From the NCBI GenBank assembly GCA_004557805.1, contig SFFS01000062.1, forward strand, positions 1-13,313: a stretch of DNA of 13,313 bases. Direction: 5' to 3'. Positions 7,277-13,313 of the stretch are shown piece after piece. A program made the position numbers and the translations under genes. The notes under the pieces were generated by a model. The model was not told where the DNA came from. It worked only from the letters and a program-made list of their open reading frames with translations, and did not search any database. The stretch comes from Clostridiales bacterium. GTDB lineage: Bacteria; Bacillota; Clostridia; Christensenellales; Aristaeellaceae. How positions within the stretch are numbered: the first letter of the stretch is position 1; each line of letters begins with the position of its first letter.

Positions 7277-7933
7277 ATGGAAGTTACTGCTGCAATGGTT
7301 AAGGAACTGCGCGAGCGCACCGGCGCCGGCATGCTCGACTGCAAAAAGATGCTGGTCGAAGCCAACGGCGATATGGATAAGGCCATCGACCTGCTCCGCG
7401 AAAAGGGACTCGCTGCCGCCGCCAAGAAGGCCGGCCGCATCGCCGCCGAAGGTCTTGTGGAAAGCTACATCCACATGGGCGGCAAGATCGGCGTGCTCGT
7501 CGAAGTCAACTGCGAAACCGACTTCGTCGCCAACACCGATCGCTTCAAGGCCCTGTGCCACGACGTCGCGATGCACATCGCAGCTGCCAAGCCCGAATTC
7601 CTCGATAAGGCCGACGTGCCCACCGACAACCTCGAGAAGGAAAAGGAAGTCCTTCGCGCGCAGGCTCTCAACGAGGGCAAGCCCGAGAAGATCGTCGAGC
7701 GCATGGTCGAAGGCCGCATCGAAAAGTATTACAAAGAAGTCTGCCTGATGGAACAGCCCTTCGTCAAGGATCCGGACAAGACCATCCGCGATCTGATTTC
7801 CGAAGCCACCGTCGCCATCGGTGAAAAGATCTCCATCCGCCGTTTCGTGCGCTATGAGCGCGGCGAAGGCATCGAGAAGCGCAAGGACGATTTCGCCGCT
7901 GAAATCGCCGCCAACCTCGAGAAGATCAAGTAA
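7277..7933 (+). CDS. tsf: Translation elongation factor Ts (short form)
   Basis: A 218-residue nucleotide exchange factor that releases GDP from EF-Tu. AGGAGGG (7264-7270) lies 6 bases before the ATG. The N-terminal UBA-like domain (about residues 1-50) has VKELRERTGAGMLDCKKML. The core carries the EF-Tu-contacting T81-D82-F83 within NCETDFVANTDRF. The protein is shorter than the E. coli (283) and B. subtilis (293) forms, but similar short versions occur in some clostridia and in Thermus. Essential motifs are present, so this is a lineage trait and not a truncation. It follows rpsB by 41 bases with no promoter between them. Confidence 0.97.
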   Translation: MEVTAAMVKELRERTGAGMLDCKKMLVEANGDMDKAIDLLREKGLAAAAKKAGRIAAEGLVESYIHMGGKIGVLVEVNCETDFVANTDRFKALCHDVAMHIAAAKPEFLDKADVPTDNLEKEKEVLRAQALNEGKPEKIVERMVEGRIEKYYKEVCLMEQPFVKDPDKTIRDLISEATVAIGEKISIRRFVRYERGEGIEKRKDDFAAEIAANLEKIK

Positions 7934-7949
7934 TTTCAAAAAAGCGAAA

Positions 7950-7979
7950 GGGGACGCCTCATCAGGCGGCCCCTTTTTT
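7950..7979 (+). terminator. Intrinsic terminator between tsf and pyrH
   Basis: The stem GGGG-A-CGCCT pairs with AGGCG-G-CCCC around a CATC loop (7950-7973), with one A-G mismatch, and is followed by six T residues (7974-7979). It begins 17 bases after the tsf stop and ends directly before the pyrH ribosome site. I see no promoter after it, so pyrH probably depends on partial readthrough. Confidence 0.85.
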
Positions 7980-7994
7980 CAGGGAGTGAATCGC

Positions 7995-8699
7995 ATGTAC
8001 AAGCGCGTATTGATCAAACTTTCCGGCGAAGCGCTGGGCGAAAACGGCATTCTCTTTGATTTTGAGCAGATTCATCGCGTCGCGGCGGCGCTCAAGCGCC
8101 TGCACGACGAAGGCATTCAGGTGGCCGTCGTCATCGGCGCGGGCAACATCTGGCGCGGCCGCAAGGGGCCTGCCGCCGGCATGAACGCCGTCAACGCCGA
8201 CAATATGGGCATGCTCGGCACCGCCGTCAACTGCACCGCCATGCAGGATGCTCTGGCGCAGCTCGGCCTGGACGCGCGCAACATGAGCGCCGTGCCCATG
8301 CCCCGCTTCGCGGAAACCTACACCACCCGCGACGCCGTCCGCCATCTGGAAAAAGGCCGCGTTGTGCTGTTCTCCTGCGGCAGCGGCTGCCCGTTCTTCT
8401 CGACCGATACGGCGGCGGCGCTGCGCGCCGTTGAAATCGAAGCCGACGCCATTCTGCTGGCGAAAAACGTGGACGGCGTATATGACGACGACCCGCGCGT
8501 GAATCCCGCGGCGAAGCTACTCCCCGATCTCACCTACGAAGAGGCGCAGCGGCGCGGCCTGAAGGTAATGGATGAAGCCGCCCTCATCCTCTGCAAGGAG
8601 AACCGCATGCCCGCCGTGCGCGTGTTCGGCCTCGACGATCCGGACAACATCCTGCGCGTGGCGCAGGGCGAATCGCTCGGCAGCGTGGTGCATCCGTAA
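7995..8699 (+). CDS. pyrH: UMP kinase (uridylate kinase)
   Basis: A 234-residue enzyme of the amino-acid kinase fold that phosphorylates UMP to UDP with ATP, a key step in pyrimidine nucleotide supply. AGGGAG (7981-7986) lies 8 bases before the ATG. Family motifs are KLSGEAL near the start, GAGNIWRG (commonly GGGN), the NADNMGMLGT UMP-binding segment, GSGCPFFSTDTAA (commonly GTGNPFFTTD or similar), EIEAD and KNVDGVYDDDP. The variants are conservative and I regard the enzyme as active. In many bacteria frr follows pyrH. Here a two-component system follows instead, after 86 bases. Confidence 0.95.
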   Translation: MYKRVLIKLSGEALGENGILFDFEQIHRVAAALKRLHDEGIQVAVVIGAGNIWRGRKGPAAGMNAVNADNMGMLGTAVNCTAMQDALAQLGLDARNMSAVPMPRFAETYTTRDAVRHLEKGRVVLFSCGSGCPFFSTDTAAALRAVEIEADAILLAKNVDGVYDDDPRVNPAAKLLPDLTYEEAQRRGLKVMDEAALILCKENRMPAVRVFGLDDPDNILRVAQGESLGSVVHP

Positions 8700-8717
8700 A
8701 TTGCGGATTCGAAAGGC

Positions 8718-8746
8718 TGTTCTCATCGCCCGCCGTGTGCTATACT
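8718..8746 (+). promoter_or_regulatory. Probable promoter of the OmpR-type two-component genes
   Basis: TATACT (8741-8746) with an upstream TG (8738-8739) makes an extended -10. The -35 at 17 bases (TGTTCT, 8718-8723) is weak. I see no terminator after pyrH, so readthrough could also contribute. Confidence 0.45.
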
Positions 8747-8785
8747 GGCGGCATGGGGGACAGCTTTTTTCTTTTGATGTGAACG

Positions 8786-9466
8786 ATGCGAATTTTGCTT
8801 GTTGAAGACGATAAGCCCTTGTCTGCGGGCGTTGTCAGAATGCTGGAACAGGAGCATTTCGCCGTCGACGCAGCCTATACGGGCAGCGACGGCCTCGACT
8901 GTGCGCTCAGCGGCATCTATGACGCGATCATTTTGGACGTAATGCTGCCGGAAATGGACGGCTTTTCAGTTTTAGAGGCGCTGCGCGCCGGCGGAATCGC
9001 CGCGCCCGTGCTGATGCTCACCGCCCGCAGCGGCCTGGAGGACCGCGTGCGTGGGCTGAACACCGGCGCAGATTACTATCTGCCCAAGCCGTTCGAGCGC
9101 AGCGAACTGATCGCCTGTCTCAATGCGATCACCCGCCGCAAGGACGCGCCGCCCGTCCATTCGCTCTCCTTTGGCAACGCGGCGCTGAACCGCGAACAGG
9201 CCGCGCTGACCTGTGGGGAAACGGGCAAAATCGTCAAGCTGTCGGCAAAGGAATTCCAGCTATTGGAGTTTTTCATGCGCAATCCCGGACAGGTGGTGCC
9301 CAAAGAAACGCTGCTCGAACGCGTATGGGGCTTTGAAAACGAAGCGGAATACAACAATCTCTCCGTCTATCTGACCTTTCTCCGGCGGAAAATCGCATTC
9401 GTCGGCGCGAATATTGAAATCAGGGCCTCTCGCGGATTGGGCTACTCGTTGGAGGAAAAAACATGA
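8786..9466 (+). CDS. OmpR/PhoB-family response regulator
   Basis: A 226-residue DNA-binding regulator. The receiver domain (about residues 1-115) has acidic E7-D8-D9, phospho-acceptor D51 in LDVMLPEMDGF, T79 and K101 in LPKPF. The winged-helix domain (about 128-224) includes KLSAKEFQLLEFF, then the VWGFENEAEYNNLSVY recognition region and RASRGLGYSLEE at the end. No good ribosome site precedes the ATG at 8786; GATGTGA at 8776-8782 is the nearest purine-rich stretch. The start is placed by the family's usual N-terminus (MRILLVEDD). Its TGA overlaps the kinase ATG. The small secreted peptide gene downstream is a candidate target. Confidence 0.93.
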   Translation: MRILLVEDDKPLSAGVVRMLEQEHFAVDAAYTGSDGLDCALSGIYDAIILDVMLPEMDGFSVLEALRAGGIAAPVLMLTARSGLEDRVRGLNTGADYYLPKPFERSELIACLNAITRRKDAPPVHSLSFGNAALNREQAALTCGETGKIVKLSAKEFQLLEFFMRNPGQVVPKETLLERVWGFENEAEYNNLSVYLTFLRRKIAFVGANIEIRASRGLGYSLEEKT

Positions 9467-10692
9467 TTGCAATGCTTCGGAGAAAAATCACCGCGGCGGC
9501 AATCTGCGCGCTGCTGCTGATCTTCGCCGCCGTGGTCGCGTCCATCAACGTCGCTTACCGGCAGACGCTCCGCAGCCAGATTTCCCAATCGCTGCAAATT
9601 CTGACGGGCGATTCCGCGCAGAGCGCGCCTTCGCAGCCGCGCACCCGCAGCGGGCTGCCCGCCGTGCGCGCTTCATCGCTCTCCCGCGTCACCGATTACT
9701 GCGTCATCCGGCTGGACCGGGAAGGCGCCGTTCACGAATGGAAGAGTGAAAACGCCGAAGCATATACCAACGAAACCGTTTCCGCGCTCGTGAACGCCAT
9801 TCAATCCTCCGGCCGCGAAGAAGGCTTCGCCGGCACGCAGGCCTACCGCATGGAAGCGCGCTCCTATGGCTCGATTATCGTCGCAATGGATGTGAGCGTT
9901 GAAATCGCCTATGCGCGCATTCTGCTGCGCATCACGCTCATCGTCGGCGCGGCGGCCTGCGCGCTGCTGTCGCTGCTGGCGTTCCTGCTCATCCGGCATA
10001 TGCTGCTGCCTGTGCAGGAAGCCGTGACAAAGCAGCAGCAGTTTATCTGGGATGCAAGCCATGAACTGAAAACGCCGCTGGCCGCCATTGCGGCGAACGC
10101 GCAGGCGCTGGAAAAGGATCTGGGCGGCAACGTCTATTTCGGTTATATCCTCTCAGAAATCCGCAGCATGAACGATCTGGTGCAGAACCTGCTCGTGCTG
10201 GCCCGCATGGACGCAGGCCGGCAGCAGGTCGCCTTCGAGCGGTTCGATCTGGGCGCGGCGCTGCTCGAAACCGTGCTCCCGATGGAAAGCCTCGCCTTTG
10301 AAATGGGCAAGACGCTCGAACCGAACGTCTCCGAGGGCATTTTCTATCATGGCAATCAGGCGCTCGTCCAGCAGCTTGCAGGCATCCTGCTGACGAACGC
10401 GCTGCAATACTCCGAACCGTCGGGAAAGGTCACGCTGTCTCTGGCGGCGCATGGGCGCCGCAGAATGATCCGCGTCCACAACACCGGCAGCTATATCCCG
10501 CCCGAGGAGCGCACAAAGATATTCGACCGCTTCTATCGCGCGGACGCTTCGCATTGCCGGAGCGACGGCGGCAGCGGCATCGGGCTGGCCATTGCGCAGA
10601 GCATCGCAAAACTGCACCGCGGCGCTCTCCTCGTCGAAAGCGACCGGCAGACCGGTACGGCCTTCACCGCCATCCTCGAAGATATTTCCTGA
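9463..10692 (+). CDS. Sensor histidine kinase, partner of the OmpR-type regulator
   Basis: A 409-residue membrane kinase starting at ATGA overlap, with GGAGG (9451-9455) 7 bases upstream. Transmembrane segments at about 8-29 and 154-177 flank an extracellular region of about 124 residues with no domain I recognise. Only about 22 residues separate the second membrane segment from phospho-acceptor H200 (DASHELKTPL), so there is no full HAMP domain. The ATPase domain shows N312 of the N box, an F box in FDRFYRAD and a glycine-rich lid SDGGSGIGLAIA (367-378). In the G1 box, N340-T-G342 takes the place of the usual Asp-x-Gly; similar Asn versions occur in related Gram-positive kinases. It probably detects a signal at the cell envelope. 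Confidence 0.92.
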   Translation: MIAMLRRKITAAAICALLLIFAAVVASINVAYRQTLRSQISQSLQILTGDSAQSAPSQPRTRSGLPAVRASSLSRVTDYCVIRLDREGAVHEWKSENAEAYTNETVSALVNAIQSSGREEGFAGTQAYRMEARSYGSIIVAMDVSVEIAYARILLRITLIVGAAACALLSLLAFLLIRHMLLPVQEAVTKQQQFIWDASHELKTPLAAIAANAQALEKDLGGNVYFGYILSEIRSMNDLVQNLLVLARMDAGRQQVAFERFDLGAALLETVLPMESLAFEMGKTLEPNVSEGIFYHGNQALVQQLAGILLTNALQYSEPSGKVTLSLAAHGRRRMIRVHNTGSYIPPEERTKIFDRFYRADASHCRSDGGSGIGLAIAQSIAKLHRGALLVESDRQTGTAFTAILEDIS

Positions 10693-10705
10693 AAAAGTTT
10701 TTCGA

Positions 10706-10739
10706 CTTCAATCTTCATTTAAGGATTCTCCTTTATACT
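10706..10739 (+). promoter_or_regulatory. Peptide gene promoter with possible regulator sites
   Basis: TATACT (10734-10739) is a good -10, but no acceptable -35 lies at 16-18 bases. The space is filled by two tandem 7-base near-repeats, CTTCAAT (10706-10712) and CTTCATT (10713-10719). They are followed by the inverted repeat AAGGA-TTC-TCCTT (10721-10733), which touches the -10. A missing -35 with repeats in its place suits activation by an OmpR-type regulator, and one is encoded directly upstream. Confidence 0.4.
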
Positions 10740-10818
10740 CCGTCTTGTTTCAGGGAGCTGGAACCGCGAAGGCCCCTCGGTCTCGCGAAATCGTTCTCAT
10801 TAAAGGAGGATTTTTACA

Positions 10819-11049
10819 ATGAAAACCATGAAAAAAGCTCTTTGCTGGATGACCGCCGTCTGCCTGCTGCTGGCAAGCGCAAGCTGTGCGCTGGCGGAGG
10901 GAAGCAATGCAAAAGCGCTGAAAAACGGCCTTGCGAACGGCGCGGTCAACGGCCTCGCTTCCGGGCTCAAGGACGGCGCGAAGAACGGCCTCGCTTCCGG
11001 ACTGAAGGATGGCCTCAAAAACGGCCTTGTCAACGGTACCCTGAAGTAA
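10819..11049 (+). CDS. Small secreted glycine-zipper-like repeat peptide
   Basis: A 76-residue product I cannot assign to a named family. AAGGAGG (10803-10809) lies 9 bases before the first ATG; a second ATG at 10828 is less well placed. Residues 1-26 form a clear signal peptide ending A-L-A. C23 sits in a poor lipobox, so secretion with cleavage after residue 26 is more likely than lipidation. The mature part is about 50 residues with seven Lys against two Asp and one Glu, so it is net cationic. Glycines occur at 37, 41, 45, 49, 53, 57, 61, 65, 69 and 73, exactly every fourth residue. A 12-residue unit (NGLASGLKDG plus two) is repeated. Such GxxxG arrays favour helix packing and membrane insertion. 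It has its own promoter and a strong terminator, and follows a two-component pair. Function is unknown; an antimicrobial, envelope-active or signal peptide are all possible. Confidence 0.75.
   Translation: MKTMKKALCWMTAVCLLLASASCALAEGSNAKALKNGLANGAVNGLASGLKDGAKNGLASGLKDGLKNGLVNGTLK
10948..11019 (+). repeat. Two tandem 36-base repeats inside the peptide gene
   Basis: Units at 10948-10983 and 10984-11019 match at 29 of 36 bases, with the first 17 identical. Each encodes 12 residues (three glycine tetrads). Several differences are silent or conservative, which suggests an internal duplication kept under selection for the protein pattern. Confidence 0.8.
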
Positions 11050-11101
11050 TTTTTGCAAAAGGCGTCGCAGGGAGAATAGGGAATCCATGTGAAAGCCAGA
11101 A

Positions 11102-11126
11102 GGCGGGCATGCAGCCCGCCTTTTTT
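11102..11126 (+). terminator. Intrinsic terminator of the peptide gene
   Basis: GGCGGGC (11102-11108) pairs perfectly with GCCCGCC (11114-11120) around ATGCA, followed by six T residues (11121-11126). It lies 52 bases after the peptide stop. Confidence 0.9.
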
Positions 11127-11158
11127 GCATTCCTTTCCAATGCCGCGCCGCTCCCCTC

Positions 11159-11179
11159 TTTCGGCGCGCTGCGCCGAAA
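11159..11179. repeat. Perfect 9-base inverted repeat
   Basis: TTTCGGCGC (11159-11167) and GCGCCGAAA (11171-11179) are separated by GCT. No T-run follows on either strand, so it is not a normal terminator. It lies about 75 bases upstream of the hydratase -35 and could be a regulator site. Nothing else is evident between 11127 and 11251. Confidence 0.5.
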
Positions 11180-11251
11180 ATATGCCCGCCTATAGGCCGC
11201 AGCTTATGCATGAGATACATGGTTTGGTTTGGCTTTGCGGCGCGTTTCGGC

Positions 11252-11281
11252 TTGTTTCCAGTGCAATAAATACGGTATAAT
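11252..11281 (+). promoter_or_regulatory. Promoter of the aconitase-like gene
   Basis: TTGTTT (11252-11257) and a perfect TATAAT (11276-11281) are 18 bases apart. Transcription would start near 11288. The short leader has a GCGGG/CCCGC stem (11296-11312) just before the ribosome site AAAGGAG (11315-11321). Confidence 0.7.
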
Positions 11282-11328
11282 TCGTTTAGAAGCACGCGGG
11301 CATGTTTCCCGCCGAAAGGAGAAAACCT

Positions 11329-13313
11329 ATGAAACTGACAGCAGCCGGCGCTTTTATCCGCGACGGGCGCGAGCGCGTGTGCGATGCAGCGCTCAGCGCC
11401 GAAGAAGCCAGAAAGGGGACCATCGCCTGGCGTATCCTGCAAAAGCACAACGTGGGCGGCGATGAAAAGAACCTGCGCATCCGCTTTGACAGCCTCACAA
11501 GCCATGACATCACCTATGTGGGCATTCTTCAGACGGCGCGCGCCAGCGGCCTGACGGAGTTTCCCGTGCCCTACGTGCTCACCAACTGCCATAACAGCCT
11601 GTGCGCCGTGGGCGGCACCATCAACGAGGACGATCACCGTTTCGCGCTCAGCGCCGCGAAAAAATACGGCGGTACCTACGTGCCCGCGCACCTGGCCGTC
11701 ATTCACAGCTATAACCGCGAAATGATGACCGGCTGCGGCCGGATGATTCTCGGCTCGGACAGCCACACGCGCTACGGCGCGCTGGGCACGATGGGCGTAG
11801 GCGAGGGCGGCGGCGAGCTGGTCAAACAGCTGCTGCGCCACACGTGGGATATTCCGGTGCCCGAGATCGTCGGCATTCACCTCACGGGCGCGCCGAAGCA
11901 CGGCGTGGGGCCGATGGACGTGGCGCTGACGCTGGTGGCCGCGCTGTTCCCGAACGGATTCGTGAAAAACCGCGTGATGGAATTCTTCGGCGAGGGCATA
12001 GCGAGCCTGCCGGTTGAGTTCCGCAATGGAATCGACGTAATGACGACCGAAACCGCCTGCCTTTCGAGCATCTGGCAGACGGACGACGCGGTGCGGGAGT
12101 ATTATCGGATTCACGGCCGCGAGGCGGCCTATGAGGCGCTTGCGCCGCTGTCCATCGCCTATTACGACCGGCTGGTGGAGCTGGATCTGTCCGAAGTCGT
12201 GCCGATGATCGCGCTGCCGTTCCATCCCTCCAACGCGATGCCCATCGCCGAATTCAAGCAGAACGCCGAAGCCATTCTGCGTGAACTTGACGCAAAGGTA
12301 AAAGAACAGTATCCAAAGCTGAGCATGCCCTCTCTGACCGAAAAGCTGCGCGGCGACGGCTTCCACGCCGATCAGGGCGAAATCGCCGGCTGCGCGGGCG
12401 GCACATACGACAACCTGTGCATGGCCGCGAATATTCTCTCCGGCAAAAGCATCGGCGACGGCGCGTTTACGCTGAACTGCTATCCCGGCAGCATGCCGGC
12501 GGCGCTGGCGCTGCTGCGCGCGGGCGAGACGGACCGGCTGCTTTCGGCCGGCGCGGTGATGCGCGAATGCTTCTGCGGGCCTTGCTTCGGCGCGGGCGAT
12601 ACGCCCTCGAACGGCTCGTTCTCGCTGCGCCACACCACGCGCAACTTCCCCAACCGCGAGGGCAGCAAACCCGGCGAGGGTCAGCTCTCTTACGTCGCGC
12701 TGATGGACGCGCGCTCCATCGCCGCCACGGCCGCGCGCGGCGGTCTGCTCACCGGCGCGGACGAAATCGATTTCGACGAGACGATTCCTCCGTATGCGTT
12801 CGACGCGGGCGTATACGAAAAGCGCGTGTTCAGCGCGGCGAAGCCGCAGCCGGAAGCCGAATTGCAGTTCGGTCCGAACATCCGCGACTGGCCGGAATTC
12901 CCGGCAATGAAGCGGCACCTGCTACTGCGCGTGGTATCGGTGCTCGACGATGCGGTAACGACGACCGACGAGCTGATTCCCTCGGGCGAAACGAGCTCCT
13001 TCCGTTCCAACCCGCAGCGGCTGGCTGAATTCGCGCTTTCGCGCCGCGATCCGGGCTACGTCGGCCGTGCGAAGGCGGCGGCAGTCGAGCTGCCCGGCGA
13101 AATCGAGCAGGTGCTGGCAAAGCTTCCGGAGCGCTTCGCGCCGGAGGACGTGCTGACCGGTTCCACCATCTACGCCAACAAGCCGGGCGACGGCTCCGCC
13201 CGCGAACAGGCTGCCAGCTGCCAGCGCGTACTGGGCGGCGCGGCGAACCTCGCCCGCGAATACGCGACGAAGCGCTACCGCTCCAACTGCATCAACTGGG
13301 GCATGCTGCCCTT
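11329..13313 (+). CDS. Aconitase-superfamily hydratase, YbhJ-like (3' end off window)
   Basis: The frame is open from ATG 11329 to the window edge (661 codons). AAAGGAG lies 7 bases before the start. It resembles the aconitase family and in particular the YbhJ-type hydratases (E. coli YbhJ is about 750 residues), so perhaps 80-100 residues are missing. Recognisable positions are D144-S145-H146 in GSDSHT and C355 in the AGCAGGTYDNL segment that replaces the usual GSCTNS. C416 and C419 lie in CFCGPCFG, and R438 and R443 in TRNFPNR. These match the three [4Fe-4S] ligands and the substrate arginines of mitochondrial aconitase. In the swivel domain S623-A624-R625 replaces the Ser-Ser-Arg catalytic motif and keeps the catalytic serine and the arginine. 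It is therefore probably an active cytoplasmic (de)hydratase. The substrate is unknown; no citrate-cycle or leucine genes are nearby. Confidence 0.85.
   Translation, partial: MKLTAAGAFIRDGRERVCDAALSAEEARKGTIAWRILQKHNVGGDEKNLRIRFDSLTSHDITYVGILQTARASGLTEFPVPYVLTNCHNSLCAVGGTINEDDHRFALSAAKKYGGTYVPAHLAVIHSYNREMMTGCGRMILGSDSHTRYGALGTMGVGEGGGELVKQLLRHTWDIPVPEIVGIHLTGAPKHGVGPMDVALTLVAALFPNGFVKNRVMEFFGEGIASLPVEFRNGIDVMTTETACLSSIWQTDDAVREYYRIHGREAAYEALAPLSIAYYDRLVELDLSEVVPMIALPFHPSNAMPIAEFKQNAEAILRELDAKVKEQYPKLSMPSLTEKLRGDGFHADQGEIAGCAGGTYDNLCMAANILSGKSIGDGAFTLNCYPGSMPAALALLRAGETDRLLSAGAVMRECFCGPCFGAGDTPSNGSFSLRHTTRNFPNREGSKPGEGQLSYVALMDARSIAATAARGGLLTGADEIDFDETIPPYAFDAGVYEKRVFSAAKPQPEAELQFGPNIRDWPEFPAMKRHLLLRVVSVLDDAVTTTDELIPSGETSSFRSNPQRLAEFALSRRDPGYVGRAKAAAVELPGEIEQVLAKLPERFAPEDVLTGSTIYANKPGDGSAREQAASCQRVLGGAANLAREYATKRYRSNCINWGMLP

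Noticed and set aside
8714..8726. AAGG..TTCTC similarity to the peptide promoter dyad, and a shared GTTCTCAT near 10793
   Set aside because: The spacing to the -10 differs between the promoters and the shared strings are only eight to ten bases, so chance is a sufficient explanation.
10691..10703. GAAAAA-G-TTTTTC after the second kinase as a terminator
   Set aside because: The stem is almost wholly A-T pairs and no separate T-run follows, so it would not terminate efficiently.
10763..10787. CGCGA/TCGCG and ACCG/CGGT pairings in the peptide mRNA leader as a riboswitch
   Set aside because: The pairings are short and mutually exclusive and match no riboswitch class I know.
10874..10887. Lipoprotein signal in the small peptide around C23
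   Set aside because: The residues before C23 (S-A-S) lack the Leu usually found at -3, and a good A-L-A cleavage site follows at residue 26.
10750..12918. Open frame of 722 codons on the minus strand across the peptide and hydratase genes
   Set aside because: It runs through a strong terminator and two promoters and lacks any known motif, while the plus strand has clear family matches.

Overview
The window is GC-rich, gene-dense bacterial chromosome. It holds eleven protein genes and no RNA genes, transposons or CRISPR arrays. The organism is probably an uncultured or little-studied Firmicute of the class Clostridia. This is inferred from a YesM/YesN-type two-component pair, strong AGGAGG ribosome sites, sigma-A-like promoters, a short EF-Ts and compact intrinsic terminators. 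The sequence alone does not fix the genus. Two substrate-binding proteins have ordinary signal peptides without a lipobox, which is unusual for a single-membrane Firmicute.

Region 1 (1-6350) is a sugar uptake and sensing locus. A galactose/glucose-binding protein of the MglB family reads leftward off the window edge. It is divergent from a tightly packed rightward operon: an AraC-type response regulator, a Cache-HAMP-His_kinase sensor kinase, a membrane-anchored periplasmic-binding-like protein and a second complete MglB-like protein. The first three genes overlap by 4 bases each, and a terminator at 6331-6350 closes the operon. The likely logic is that the binding proteins report sugar outside the cell to the kinase, which controls the divergent transporter through the regulator.

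Region 2 (6383-8699) is the housekeeping block rpsB-tsf-pyrH (ribosomal protein S2, EF-Ts, UMP kinase), with a strong promoter. An intrinsic terminator sits between tsf and pyrH, and frr does not follow pyrH as it does in many bacteria.

Region 3 (8718-11126) is an OmpR-type regulator and histidine kinase pair, followed by a small secreted peptide gene with its own promoter, possible operator and terminator. The predicted mature peptide is about 50 residues, cationic, and has ten glycines spaced exactly four residues apart. This is the most unusual item in the window.

Region 4 (11252-13313) is a promoter and most of an aconitase-superfamily hydratase resembling E. coli YbhJ. It retains the iron-sulfur cysteines and the catalytic serine, and runs off the right edge.

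Many long open frames on the opposite strand of these genes are by-products of GC-rich codon usage and are not annotated.
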